Source of the DNA: Clostridia bacterium
GTDB taxonomy: Bacteria; Bacillota; Clostridia; Oscillospirales; Acutalibacteraceae
NCBI GenBank assembly: GCA_017403185.1
Contig: JAFQON010000048.1
Span: 62,001 to 126,000 of the forward strand
Reading direction: 5' to 3'
DNA: 64,000 nucleotides
The notes beneath the pieces were generated by a model that saw only the letters and a list, made by a program, of their open reading frames with translations, searched no databases and was not told the origin of the DNA. A program made the position numbers and the translations under genes. This document shows, in pieces, positions 39,584-48,658 of this stretch (positions are counted from its first letter, which is position 1; each line of letters begins with the position of its first letter).

Positions 39584-40254
39584 GTTTTTATCACCGCTTT
39601 ATAGCCCAGACCGTGAACCGTTAATATTTCAAATTCGGGACAGTGAGAAAATTTTTCTCGAATTTTTGTCATATAAACATCAACCGTTCTTGTGCTCGAA
39701 TTTGTGTCAGTATCCCAGAATTCATCCATAAGCTGAGAGCGGGTAAAGGCTTTTTTGGGATAAGAGAGAAGCTTGAAAACGAGATCAAACTCACGCACGG
39801 TAAGCTGGATTTCCTCGCCGTTATAATAAGCAGAGTGTTCTTCGGAGTCCAGAATAAGTCCGCCTATTTCAAGCTTGCGGCTGCTTGCGATTTTTGCTCT
39901 TCTCAGCAGTGCGGAAATGCGGAGTGACAATTCGTCAAGGCTTACGGGCTTGACCATATAGTCATCAATACCTATTCCGTAGCCGAGCCGTTTTGCGGCA
40001 AAGTCATCCCTTGCGGTCATAAACAGAATGGGAATATCCTTGTTGGTGTCTCTTATGATTTCTGCAAATTCAAAGCCGTCAGTTCCGGGCATCATGATAT
40101 CAGAAACGATAAGGTCTATTGTGTTTTCATACATAACATCATATGCTTCGTTAACATCAATGCAGCCGAACACATCGTAGCCGCAGCGTGAAAGGAATGA
40201 GCAGGCAGTGCGGTTTAAATCTCGGTCATCTTCAACAATCAGTATTTTTGCCAT
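39580..40254 (-). CDS. OmpR-family response regulator
   Basis: The 224-residue regulator has a receiver domain (~1-115; acidic pair EDD, phospho-acceptor Asp in LIVSDIMMPG, Thr in FMTARD and Lys in MVKPVS) and a winged-helix DNA-binding domain (~125-222; FDLVFKLLSYPKKAFTRSQL, then TRTVDVYMTKIREK). The ATG at 40254 follows GGAGGTG. It is the first gene of the pair with the histidine kinase and is transcribed away from the exopolysaccharide cluster. Confidence 0.93.
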   Translation of the reverse strand: MAKILIVEDDRDLNRTACSFLSRCGYDVFGCIDVNEAYDVMYENTIDLIVSDIMMPGTDGFEFAEIIRDTNKDIPILFMTARDDFAAKRLGYGIGIDDYMVKPVSLDELSLRISALLRRAKIASSRKLEIGGLILDSEEHSAYYNGEEIQLTVREFDLVFKLLSYPKKAFTRSQLMDEFWDTDTNSSTRTVDVYMTKIREKFSHCPEFEILTVHGLGYKAVIKT

Positions 40255-40350
40255 AAAAAGCACCTCCGATTTTATTTAACCATAACTTTGTTTCTAAAAT
40301 ATTAATTGAACATTTATTTAAAAAAATATGTAATTTTTATATTATTTATA

Positions 40351-40379
40351 TTGCATTTTTTTAGCAGATACTATATAAT
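40351..40379 (+). promoter_or_regulatory. Sigma-A promoter of the exopolysaccharide cluster
   Basis: TTGCAT (40351-40356), 17 bases, TATAAT (40374-40379), in a very A/T-rich 190-bp divergent region. The first gene starts at 40444 after AAGGAG. Confidence 0.75.
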
Positions 40380-40443
40380 AAATAATAATTATATAAATTA
40401 TAATATAGTGGCAGTTTATTTCAAGGAGAGAGATAAAACAGAT

Positions 40444-41208
40444 ATGGAACAGCCGAAAACAACAAACAACCTGAAGGAATATTATGTTATTGACTTTGCC
40501 CATGTTGTGAAAAGCGTTTGGCACAGAGCATGGGTTGTGGTTATTTCAAGCGTGCTCGCTGCTGTAATTGCATTTTCTGTTGCAGCTTTTGCAATAACAC
40601 CTACATATTCTTCATCGATTATGCTTTATGTCAATAACAGCTCATTTACTGTCGGTGATCTCGGCTTCAGCATCAGTTCATCAGAAATCAGTGCCGCACA
40701 AAGCCTTGTCAAAACATACACGGTGCTTTTGAAAAACCGCACCACTCTTGAAAAAATCATTAAGCACACAGGTGTTGAATACACATGGGAAGAGCTTTAT
40801 GAGATGATCGAGGCGGCACCTGTTAATGAAACAGAGATCATGGAAGTCACAGTTACAAGCACTGACCCTTATGAGGCTGAAAAGCTTGCGAACGGAATAG
40901 CGAAAATTCTGCCTCAGAGAGTATCCGAGATTGTTGAAGGAAGTTCGATGGAGGTTGTCGATTCGGCAATTGCCAACAAAGAAAAGGTCGCACCGAATAT
41001 TACACAGTTTACAGCAATCGGTTTTGTGCTCGGCGCATTGTTTTCACTGATTCTTCTTGTTATTCTCGCTTTGCTTGACAACACGGTGCATGATGAAGAG
41101 TATATCATCAACAACTATAATTACCCCGTATTGGCAAAGATTCCTGATTTGTTGGATACCGGAGCCAAAAAATATTCATACTACAACAGCTATAAAAAAT
41201 CCAACTGA
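40444..41208 (+). CDS. Polysaccharide chain-length/export regulator (Wzz/CapA-like)
   Basis: The 254-residue protein has the two-helix Wzz plan: helix ~33-55 (VVVISSVLAAVIAFSVAAFA), an outside domain (~58-195) and helix ~200-222. A cytoplasmic end of ~30 residues includes several Tyr. In Gram-positives it pairs with a separate tyrosine kinase to set polymer length and activate the kinase. The ATG at 40444 is chosen over upstream in-frame codons because AAGGAGAGAG precedes it. It is the first gene of the cluster; the kinase follows after 16 bases. Confidence 0.88.
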   Translation: MEQPKTTNNLKEYYVIDFAHVVKSVWHRAWVVVISSVLAAVIAFSVAAFAITPTYSSSIMLYVNNSSFTVGDLGFSISSSEISAAQSLVKTYTVLLKNRTTLEKIIKHTGVEYTWEELYEMIEAAPVNETEIMEVTVTSTDPYEAEKLANGIAKILPQRVSEIVEGSSMEVVDSAIANKEKVAPNITQFTAIGFVLGALFSLILLVILALLDNTVHDEEYIINNYNYPVLAKIPDLLDTGAKKYSYYNSYKKSN

Positions 41209-41224
41209 AAGCAGGTGAACAAAA

Positions 41225-41977
41225 ATGGGTATCAAAAGTAAAAAAAGCGGCTTTTTCTCAAATGCCGACAGTCAGAAAACTCTTCACCAAAACCTTGAGT
41301 TCACCGCAACGGAACAATATAAGCTTTTGCGAGCAAATCTTTCTTTCACATTACCTGAGGATAAAGAGTGCCCCATAGTCGGTGTTACAAGTGCCATGAG
41401 AGGTGAGGGCAAAAGCACCACGGCGGTCAATCTTTCCTATGTTCTTGCCGAAAGCGGCAAAAAGGTTCTGCTTATTGACGGGGACCTGAGAATTCCGAGT
41501 ATTGCGAAAAAAATGAGGATTGACGGGAATGTAGGTCTTACGGATCTTCTCAGGGGCGGAGAAACCGTTCAGATGAGCAACTTCAAATCTCTCTATTACA
41601 ATAATTGGTACATTATGCCTTCGGGTCCGCTTCCGCCGAACCCGTCGGAGCTTCTCGGTTCACGCAGAATGGAGAATGTTCTTAAAACCCTTTCTTCCAA
41701 TTTTGATTACATCATTCTTGACCTTCCGCCCGTAAATATCGTTTCAGATGCCTTGACTGTTTCAAAATATATCGATGGAATGATTGTTGTTGTAAGGGAA
41801 GATTATACTGAAAAGAAAGAACTTGAAACCTGCTTCAGGCAGCTTAAGCTTTCCGATGTAAATGTTCTCGGCTGTGTTATAAACGAATCCAAGAACGGTA
41901 AGGGTTCATACAGTAAATACAGGTACAAAAAATATTATAAATATTACAAAACTTACGGCGATGCAGTTAAGAAATAA
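41225..41977 (+). CDS. CpsD/CapB-family tyrosine autokinase
   Basis: The 250-residue BY-kinase has Walker A (SAMRGEGKSTTAVN, ~56-69), Walker A' (VLLIDGDLRIPS) and Walker B (YIILDLPPVN). The Tyr-rich C-terminal cluster (KYRYKKYYKYYKTYG) is the autophosphorylation site. It needs the membrane adaptor encoded just before it. The phosphorylation cycle with the adjacent PHP phosphatase controls polysaccharide chain length. Confidence 0.93.
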   Translation: MGIKSKKSGFFSNADSQKTLHQNLEFTATEQYKLLRANLSFTLPEDKECPIVGVTSAMRGEGKSTTAVNLSYVLAESGKKVLLIDGDLRIPSIAKKMRIDGNVGLTDLLRGGETVQMSNFKSLYYNNWYIMPSGPLPPNPSELLGSRRMENVLKTLSSNFDYIILDLPPVNIVSDALTVSKYIDGMIVVVREDYTEKKELETCFRQLKLSDVNVLGCVINESKNGKGSYSKYRYKKYYKYYKTYGDAVKK

Positions 41978-41989
41978 GAGGGTGCAGTG

Positions 41990-42685
41990 ATGGTTGATTT
42001 TCATTCGCACATTCTTCCGCAGATGGATGACGGCAGCAGCGGCGTTGAGGAAAGCTTTGAAATGCTTTCCGCTCTTGCACGGCAGGGGGTAGAAACCGTT
42101 ATTGCAACACCGCATTTTTATGCAAATGACGAATCTGTTTCCGATTTTCTTGCCAGGCGTGAAAAGTCATTTGCGGCTTTAAATGCTTCGGTCGGCAAGG
42201 GCTTGCCTGATATTCTGCTCGGCGCAGAGGTGAAGTATTATGAGGGCATCAGCCGTATGGCCGGGCTTGAAGCTCTGTGTATCGGCAACACGGGTCTTTT
42301 GCTCCTTGAAATGCCGATGAAAAGGTGGACGGAATACACTTTAAGGGAGCTTATTGATATTTCCTGCAGCGGCAAAATCATTTTGGTGCTTGCACATGTT
42401 GAAAGATATCTCAGCTTTCAAAGCTCAGGAACGATCGATTATCTTCTCAAAAACGGAATTCTGCTTCAGATTAATGCAGGCTTTTTGTGCGGCACTTTTT
42501 CAAAACGAAAAGCTCTCGGGCTTCTTAAACGGCAGGCGGTTCATTTTATCGGCTCTGACTGTCACAATATGTCCGACAGGCCGCCCGATATCGGCAGAGC
42601 ATACGAGATAATCCGAAAAAAGCTCGGCAACGATTTTTCACAGGCATTCATTAATTTTGCAAAAGATTTTTTGAATAAAAATTAA
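41990..42685 (+). CDS. CpsB/CapC-family PHP tyrosine phosphatase
   Basis: The 231-residue PHP-fold metallophosphatase starts MVDFHSHILPQMDDGS, the metal-binding HxH motif of this family, and has ATPHFY, GAEVKYY, LAHVERY and FIGSDCHN as further metal ligands. It removes phosphate from the Tyr cluster of the CapB-like kinase. The ATG at 41990 follows GAGGGTG; the preceding GTG is less well placed. Confidence 0.93.
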   Translation: MVDFHSHILPQMDDGSSGVEESFEMLSALARQGVETVIATPHFYANDESVSDFLARREKSFAALNASVGKGLPDILLGAEVKYYEGISRMAGLEALCIGNTGLLLLEMPMKRWTEYTLRELIDISCSGKIILVLAHVERYLSFQSSGTIDYLLKNGILLQINAGFLCGTFSKRKALGLLKRQAVHFIGSDCHNMSDRPPDIGRAYEIIRKKLGNDFSQAFINFAKDFLNKN

Positions 42686-42707
42686 ATTATCGAAAGGATG
42701 ATTAATT

Positions 42708-43382
42708 ATGAAAAAAGCATTGGCAATCATTTTATCACTCGTTATTGTGATTTGTGCAGGTGTTATGGCATTTGCGCAGGGCGGCTTTGTTTCAAGCCCT
42801 TCAGGCAATGATGCACCCGAAATTGAAGAGGTTTCGTATGAAGACGGCTCATGTAATCCCAAAATCGTTGTAACTCCTTACAAGGACAGAGATACTCTTG
42901 ATGAAGAAAAAGAAGAGGATATGAATGAAGCTTATGACGATATAGCTGCAAACGAAGACCTTTCAAAGATGTGCCCTGAGCTTGGCACGGTGGCAGCAAC
43001 AAAGGGTATCCCCGTTTCAAGGCTTGCGGTCAGTGATTTGTTTGATGTAAGTGCATATCACAACAGCGATGACCATGAGTATTGCGGTTCAATCACTGTT
43101 ACACTCAGTGCAGAAACACTCAAAAACTTCGTGGCTCTTCTTCATCGTAACAGCGACGGCAAGTGGAATGTTGTTCCCGATGTAATTGTTGATTACAGCG
43201 AAAGCACAATCACCTTCTCTGCTCAGGACTTCTCACCCTATGCTGTTGTTGTTGACAAAGCTGCTGACAGCGCACCCGACACAGGAAGCCTCAGCATCTA
43301 TATTCCCGCAATTGTAATGGTAATTTCAGCTGTTTCGCTTGCTTTTGTTCTTGTAAGCCTCAAGAAAAAGCAGGAAGCATGA
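42708..43382 (+). CDS. Secreted protein with sortase-type C-terminal anchor
   Basis: The 224-residue protein has a signal peptide (1-24, ending VMAFAQ), an acidic outside domain (~30-180), and at the end APDTG followed by a hydrophobic helix and KKKQEA. That is the layout of a cell-wall sorting signal (LPxTG-like, with Ala for Leu). I do not recognise the domain in the middle; it has two Cys residues that could form a disulfide. It sits between the phosphorylation genes and the LCP ligase, which is unusual for such clusters, and its stop overlaps the LCP start. No sortase is in the window. Confidence 0.75.
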   Translation: MKKALAIILSLVIVICAGVMAFAQGGFVSSPSGNDAPEIEEVSYEDGSCNPKIVVTPYKDRDTLDEEKEEDMNEAYDDIAANEDLSKMCPELGTVAATKGIPVSRLAVSDLFDVSAYHNSDDHEYCGSITVTLSAETLKNFVALLHRNSDGKWNVVPDVIVDYSESTITFSAQDFSPYAVVVDKAADSAPDTGSLSIYIPAIVMVISAVSLAFVLVSLKKKQEA

Positions 43383-44389
43383 GTAAGGTATATTCCTCAC
43401 AAGAAAAGAGGAGCAAAAACCTCAGATATGCTGCGGTGATTCTTGCTGCGGTGTTTGCGGTTTCAGCAATTCTTCTTTTTGTGAATATATGGGAAAAACA
43501 CCGCAATGAATTTGCGGGCAATGACTCCGGAACAGTCAGCACTGATTTGGAGTATAAAGGCAAAGAGTACAGGCTCAGGGAAGATGTGCAGACCGTGCTT
43601 GTTCTCGGTCTGGATAAATTTGAAATGCCTGATGTTGAATCCTACAACAACGATAAGCAGTCCGACTTTATGATGCTTCTTGTTGTTGATCACGGCAATG
43701 AAAGTGTCACGGCACTCCATATAAACCGCGATACCATAGCGGAAATGAATATTCTTGGTGTTGCCGGTGATGTTGTGGGCACAGTCGAGAAGCAGATTGC
43801 TCTTGCTCATACCTACGGCAACGGAAAAGAAATGAGCTGCCGCAATGCAGCGGATGCCGTTTCGGGTCTGCTTATGAATGTTGAAATAGACCACTATGTA
43901 TCTGTTACAATGGATGCTGTTTCGGTTTATAACGATTTTCTCGGCGGCGTTGAGCTGACGGTGCTTGATGATTTCTCGGGTATTGACGATACACTTGTTG
44001 AAGGTGAAACCGTAACCCTACTCGGCGAGCATGCTCTCAATTATGTTCGTACCCGTTACGGTCTTGATGACAGTACTAATTCGAGAAGAATGGTTCGTCA
44101 AAGGCAGTATATTGAGGCTCTTTACGAAAAGACTCTTGCCACACTCGAAAATGACGATGATTTTATAGTAAAAGCAGCATCAAAGCTTGCTGACTATATT
44201 GTTTCGGATTATACCGGAACAGGGCTTCAGACTCTTGCCGAAAAAATTATGGGTTATCAGTTTGTTGAAATCCGTGAGCTTGAAGGCAGAAATGTCCGTG
44301 GCGACGAGCATATGGAATTTTATCCCGATGAGGATTCAGTTAAAGAAACGGTTATAAATCTGCTTTATGAGCTGAAAGAAGCAGAATGA
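43379..44389 (+). CDS. LytR-CpsA-Psr (LCP) family wall polymer ligase
   Basis: The 336-residue protein has a short cytoplasmic start, one membrane helix (~17-37) and an outside LCP domain (~70-300). Family marks are TVLVLGLD, QSDFMMLLVVD (Asp), ALHINRDT (Arg) and ALNYVRTRYGLDDSTNSRR with several phosphate-binding Arg. LCP enzymes move polysaccharide from its undecaprenyl carrier to peptidoglycan. The start overlaps the stop of the anchored-protein gene by 4 bases. Confidence 0.92.
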   Translation: MSKVYSSQEKRSKNLRYAAVILAAVFAVSAILLFVNIWEKHRNEFAGNDSGTVSTDLEYKGKEYRLREDVQTVLVLGLDKFEMPDVESYNNDKQSDFMMLLVVDHGNESVTALHINRDTIAEMNILGVAGDVVGTVEKQIALAHTYGNGKEMSCRNAADAVSGLLMNVEIDHYVSVTMDAVSVYNDFLGGVELTVLDDFSGIDDTLVEGETVTLLGEHALNYVRTRYGLDDSTNSRRMVRQRQYIEALYEKTLATLENDDDFIVKAASKLADYIVSDYTGTGLQTLAEKIMGYQFVEIRELEGRNVRGDEHMEFYPDEDSVKETVINLLYELKEAE

Positions 44390-44414
44390 TTTTTTTGAAA
44401 GGATGTGAGCTTGA

Positions 44415-45101
44415 ATGAACGGCAATCCCGTAACCGAAAAAGAAAACGGATATCAGAATGCGGCAGATTTTGAAAAAGCTCACATTCAGAAAAAGCCATT
44501 TTATGAGTTTATAAAAAGAGTTTTTGATTTCGTTGCGGCGCTGTCGGCTCTTATCGTGCTTTTTGTTCCTTTGCTTATTGTGGCACTGATTATTGTTATC
44601 GACAGCCCCGGAGCATCTCCGATATATGTTCAGAAGCGAGTCGGAAAAAACGGCAAAGAGTTTAAATTTTATAAGTTCAGGTCAATGGTTCCGAATGCGG
44701 AGTCAATGCTTGATTCTCTTCTTGACAAGAATGAAATGGATGGCCCCGCATTCAAAATAAAAGAAGACCCGAGAATCACAAAATTCGGCCGCATAATCCG
44801 CAAATGCTGCATTGATGAATTGCCGCAGCTCCTTAATGTGCTGAAGGGGGAAATGAGCCTTGTAGGGCCCAGACCGCCTCTTCCGCGTGAGGTTGCGATG
44901 TATAATGAATATCAGCTTCAAAGGCTGTCTGTTATGCCGGGTCTTACCTGCTATTGGCAGGTTCAGCCGCAGAGAAACAGCGTTTCGTTTGATGATTGGA
45001 TGAAATCAGATTTGAAGTACATAGAGGAACGCGGAATAAAAACAGATTTGAAGATTTTATTTAAAACCGCAGGTGCAGTTTTCGGTATGGAGGGCATTTA
45101 A
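44415..45101 (+). CDS. Initiating sugar-phosphate transferase (polyprenyl glycosylphosphotransferase)
   Basis: The 228-residue membrane enzyme of the Bac_transf family has one N-terminal helix (~38-60) and the catalytic core KRVGKNGKEFKFYKFRSM, then KFGRIIRKCCIDELPQLLNV, GEMSLVGPRPPLP and the C-terminal PGLTCYWQV. It transfers the first sugar-1-phosphate onto undecaprenyl phosphate and so starts each repeat unit. The long N-terminal membrane part of WbaP is absent, so this is the short type. The last base of its stop is the first base of the next gene. Confidence 0.93.
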   Translation: MNGNPVTEKENGYQNAADFEKAHIQKKPFYEFIKRVFDFVAALSALIVLFVPLLIVALIIVIDSPGASPIYVQKRVGKNGKEFKFYKFRSMVPNAESMLDSLLDKNEMDGPAFKIKEDPRITKFGRIIRKCCIDELPQLLNVLKGEMSLVGPRPPLPREVAMYNEYQLQRLSVMPGLTCYWQVQPQRNSVSFDDWMKSDLKYIEERGIKTDLKILFKTAGAVFGMEGI

Positions 45102-46273
45102 TGGCTTTTAAAAATAACGGCAGGCTGCGTATTGCGATGCTCGGTCACAAAAGAATTCCGTCACGTGAAGGCGGGGTTGAAATTGTTGTCGGCGAGCTTT
45201 CAACAAGGATGGTGCACCTCGGCCATGAGGTAACCTGCTATAACAGAAAAGGCCACCATGTCAGTGGTGAAGAATTTGATACGGAAGCTTTGTCAGAATA
45301 CAAGGGCGTCCGTATCAAAAGCGTTTTTACCGTAAAAAAAGGCGGTCTTGCTGCCGTAAGCTCATCTGTATTTGCTGCAATCAAGGCGGCGTTCGGCAGA
45401 TATGATGTTGTTCATTTTCATGCGGAAGGTCCGTGCGCAATGCTGTGGCTGCCAAAGCTTTTCGGCAAAAAATGTGTTGCAACAATTCACGGCCTTGACC
45501 ACAGAAGAGCAAAATGGGGCAAGTTTGCTTCGTGGTATATTCTTACAGGTGAAAAATGCGCTGCAAAATTTGCTGATGAAATTATAGTCCTGAGCGAAAG
45601 TGTGCGTCAATATTTCAAAGATACTTATAACAGAGAAACGGTTTTTGTTCCCAATGGCATTTCGCCCGCCGAAAAGATTCGGGCGGATGAAATCAAAAAC
45701 AAATTCAATCTTGAGAAAAATTCCTACATACTTTTTCTCGGCAGGCTTGTCCCCGAAAAGGGGCTTCGGTATTTAATTGAAGCATACAAAAAGCTTGATA
45801 CGGATAAAAAGCTTGTCATCGCAGGCGGATCATCCGATACGGCGGATTTTGAAAATGAAATCAGAAGCCTTGCCGCCGAAGATGAAAGAATTATTTTTAC
45901 GGGCTTTGTGCAGGGAAGGCTGCTTGATGAGTTATACAGTAACGCATATTTATATGTGCTCCCGTCGGAGCTCGAGGGTATGCCGCTGAGCTTGCTTGAA
46001 GCTATGAGCTTCGGCAATTGCTGTCTTACATCGGATATTCCCGAATGTGCCGATGTAATCGGGGAATACGGCTTCGCTTTTAAAAACGGAAGTGCCGAAG
46101 ATTTGTGCGTAAAGCTTCGCTTTTTGTGTGAAAACCCTCAGAAGGTTGAACGGTGCAAGGCTGTAAGCTCGCAATATATATGTAATAAATATAACTGGGA
46201 TGATGTTGTCAACAAAACTCTTGAGTTATACGGTTTGAAGGAAGAATGTAATGAGAGTTCTGCTTGTAAATAA
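45101..46273 (+). CDS. Glycosyltransferase family 4 (rhamnosyltransferase WchF-like)
   Basis: The 390-residue GT-B enzyme begins RIAMLGHKRIPSREGGVEIV, close to the start of WchF/DUF1972-type rhamnosyl- and other GT4 enzymes. The C-terminal half has the nucleotide-sugar motif EGMPLSLLEAMSFGNC with the E-x7-E pattern and LFLGRLVPEKGL. It likely adds the second sugar of the repeat unit. The next gene begins 23 bases before its stop. The actual donor cannot be told. Confidence 0.85.
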   Translation: MAFKNNGRLRIAMLGHKRIPSREGGVEIVVGELSTRMVHLGHEVTCYNRKGHHVSGEEFDTEALSEYKGVRIKSVFTVKKGGLAAVSSSVFAAIKAAFGRYDVVHFHAEGPCAMLWLPKLFGKKCVATIHGLDHRRAKWGKFASWYILTGEKCAAKFADEIIVLSESVRQYFKDTYNRETVFVPNGISPAEKIRADEIKNKFNLEKNSYILFLGRLVPEKGLRYLIEAYKKLDTDKKLVIAGGSSDTADFENEIRSLAAEDERIIFTGFVQGRLLDELYSNAYLYVLPSELEGMPLSLLEAMSFGNCCLTSDIPECADVIGEYGFAFKNGSAEDLCVKLRFLCENPQKVERCKAVSSQYICNKYNWDDVVNKTLELYGLKEECNESSACK

Positions 46274-47447
46274 GTTTTTGTATCCCAAGGGCGGCTGTGA
46301 AACCTATGTGTTAAAGCTTGGAGATATCCTTGTCAGACACGGGCATTCTGTTGAATATTTTGGTCTTCAGAATGAAAAAAACACCGTCGGCAACAGCGCG
46401 GATTCTTATGTTTCCGATATGGATTTTGCAAAAGGCGTTTCCAAGAATCTTAAAGCGCCCCTTCGCATTGTTTATTCCTCAGAAGCAAGAAGAAAATTAA
46501 GAAAGGTGCTGAATTCGTTTCAGCCCGATGTTATACACCTTAATAATATTCAGTTTCATCTTACCCCGAGCATTATTCTTGAAGCTGAAAGATTTCGCAA
46601 AAAAACAGGCAGAAAGCTGAAAATCATATATACGGCGCATGATTATCAGCTTGTTTGCCCGAGCCACGGAATGTTTGATTCCGAAATGAAAATATGTGAG
46701 CAGTGTCTTGGCGGCAACTATGTAAATTGTGTCAAGAAAAAATGTATGAAAAAATCGCGGATGAAGAGTGTTCTTGCTGCGGTGGATGCTTACTTCTGGA
46801 AATTAAGCAAAGCGTACTCTTATATAGATAAAATCATTTGTCCCTCTGAATTTCTGAAATCAAAATTGGATACGCAGAAAAGATTTGCAGATAAAACAAC
46901 GGCAATCCATAATTTTTTCGATACGGATAATGTGACGGATTTCAAAAAAGAGAATTATGTTCTTGAATTCGGCCATCTTTCGAAGGATAAAGGCACATTA
47001 ACTTTGCTCGAGGCTGCAAAGCGTATGCTAGAAACGAGATTTGTGTTTGCGGGCTTCGGTGCAGCGGTTGATGAAATAATAAAACTTCCCAATGCCGAAT
47101 ATGTCGGCTTTAAAACAGGGGATGAGCTGAAAACTCTTATTGCCAAAGCGGCGTGCAGTGTGTACCCTTCGGAGTGGTATGAAAACTGCCCGTATTCGGT
47201 GATTGAATCTCAGATATACGGCACGCCTGTAATCGGCTCACGCATCGGCGGTATTCCCGAGCTTATAAGTGATGGTGAAACGGGTCTGCTGTTTGAGTCG
47301 GGCAATGCCGATGATCTTTATAAAAAACTGCATTATCTCCTTGAAACAGAAGGTAAGCTTGATGAATTTACCGCCAACTGCAGGACGATTCAATTTGAAA
47401 CTACCGAGAGCTACTTAAAAAAACTCATTCAGATATACGGAGAATGA
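46251..47447 (+). CDS. Glycosyltransferase family 4 with a Cys-rich insertion
   Basis: The 398-residue GT-B enzyme has the glycine-rich N-terminal loop FLYPKGGCETYV and C-terminal NCPYSVIESQIYGTPVIGSR, a GT4 nucleotide-sugar motif. Between them, at ~142-165, a Cys cluster (CEQCLGGNYVNCVKKKC) could bind zinc, which is seen in one GT4 subgroup. It overlaps the previous gene by 23 bases and is followed by another GT4 gene after 3 bases. Confidence 0.85.
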   Translation: MRVLLVNKFLYPKGGCETYVLKLGDILVRHGHSVEYFGLQNEKNTVGNSADSYVSDMDFAKGVSKNLKAPLRIVYSSEARRKLRKVLNSFQPDVIHLNNIQFHLTPSIILEAERFRKKTGRKLKIIYTAHDYQLVCPSHGMFDSEMKICEQCLGGNYVNCVKKKCMKKSRMKSVLAAVDAYFWKLSKAYSYIDKIICPSEFLKSKLDTQKRFADKTTAIHNFFDTDNVTDFKKENYVLEFGHLSKDKGTLTLLEAAKRMLETRFVFAGFGAAVDEIIKLPNAEYVGFKTGDELKTLIAKAACSVYPSEWYENCPYSVIESQIYGTPVIGSRIGGIPELISDGETGLLFESGNADDLYKKLHYLLETEGKLDEFTANCRTIQFETTESYLKKLIQIYGE

Positions 47448-47450
47448 TTT

Positions 47451-48638
47451 ATGAAAATTTATGAAATAGGAACGGGATATACTCCGATTCCAGCACAGAT
47501 TGCCGCGGCAACCGAAAGCGTGGTTGAAGAGCTGACCAGGGCATATCTTAATATGGGCAAGGATGTTGAAATAATTGATATTTCATCTTCGTGCAGAGCA
47601 GAGCATAATCTGCCCATAACTCAGGTCAGAGTGCCTTCTGTTTTCACAAAATCCGATGTAAGTCTCGGTATAATTCATAAATTAAAAAGAGTAGTTTATT
47701 CCGTATTTCTTGCTTTTAAACTTAAAAAAATCCTGAAAAATCTCAAAGAAAAAGCGATTTTTCATTTTCATAATCAATATAATCTGTTTTTCTTCACAAA
47801 GATTGTTCCCCAAAAACTTCGTGCAAAAGCTGTTGTTGCATATACCAATCATAACGGCTTATGGAGCAAGGAATGGGATGATGTGAAGGATGTTCTTCAC
47901 AGCCGTTATTTTCAGGAAATCGCCGCAATGAAAAGCGCGGATAAGGTGTTTGTTCTCAACGAAAAAACTAAAGAAAATGTTATAAAACATCTTGAAATTG
48001 ATGACAAAAAAGTTGTTGTTATCCGTAACGGTGTGAATACTGATGTTTACAAACCTCTTGACGAAAAAGAAATATTAAAAATAAAAGAGAAACATAATCT
48101 GACGGATAAAAAAGTTATTCTTCAGGTTGGCTCGGTTTATGAAAACAAAGGGCAGGCAAGAGTTGTTGAAATGCTCGCTCCGTTGCTTAAAGAGAATGAT
48201 AATCTTGTTTATGCCTATGTCGGCGGAATTGTTTCTCAGGAATATTTTGACAGGGTTAAAATGGCTGCAGATGAAAATTTCGTTTCAGATAAAACGATTT
48301 ATCTCGGCACAGTGTCTCCCGGTAAAGAGATGAATGAGATTTATAATATAGCGGATGCGACTGTTTTTGCATCCGAATATGAAGGCTTCCCGCTTGTTTG
48401 CGTTGAGTCTGTTTCGGCGGGCGTGCCCGTTATGCTTTGCACGGATACTGCTGTTAATATCGGTGACGGCAGCGTTGTTGCAACACAGGCAAACATCGTC
48501 AGCTGCATCAGAGACAGTATACTCAACAATCCTGATGAATACAAAATACTCCGTGTTCTTGCAAGAGAGAATGCCGTGAAGAACTATTCGTGGCAGGGGA
48601 TTGCACTGGAATATATGACGAAAGCAGAAGCTGATTAA
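47451..48638 (+). CDS. Glycosyltransferase family 4
   Basis: The 395-residue GT-B enzyme has VVVIRNGVNTDVYKPL in the domain linker, LQVGSVYENKGQ, and SEYEGFPLVCVESVSAGVPV as the GT4 motif with the conserved Glu pair. No signal peptide is present; it acts at the inner face of the membrane on the lipid-linked unit. It lies 3 bases behind the previous GT4 gene and 20 before the acyltransferase. Confidence 0.87.
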   Translation: MKIYEIGTGYTPIPAQIAAATESVVEELTRAYLNMGKDVEIIDISSSCRAEHNLPITQVRVPSVFTKSDVSLGIIHKLKRVVYSVFLAFKLKKILKNLKEKAIFHFHNQYNLFFFTKIVPQKLRAKAVVAYTNHNGLWSKEWDDVKDVLHSRYFQEIAAMKSADKVFVLNEKTKENVIKHLEIDDKKVVVIRNGVNTDVYKPLDEKEILKIKEKHNLTDKKVILQVGSVYENKGQARVVEMLAPLLKENDNLVYAYVGGIVSQEYFDRVKMAADENFVSDKTIYLGTVSPGKEMNEIYNIADATVFASEYEGFPLVCVESVSAGVPVMLCTDTAVNIGDGSVVATQANIVSCIRDSILNNPDEYKILRVLARENAVKNYSWQGIALEYMTKAEAD

Positions 48639-48658
48639 AAGTGGAGTGAAAGGGCTGT

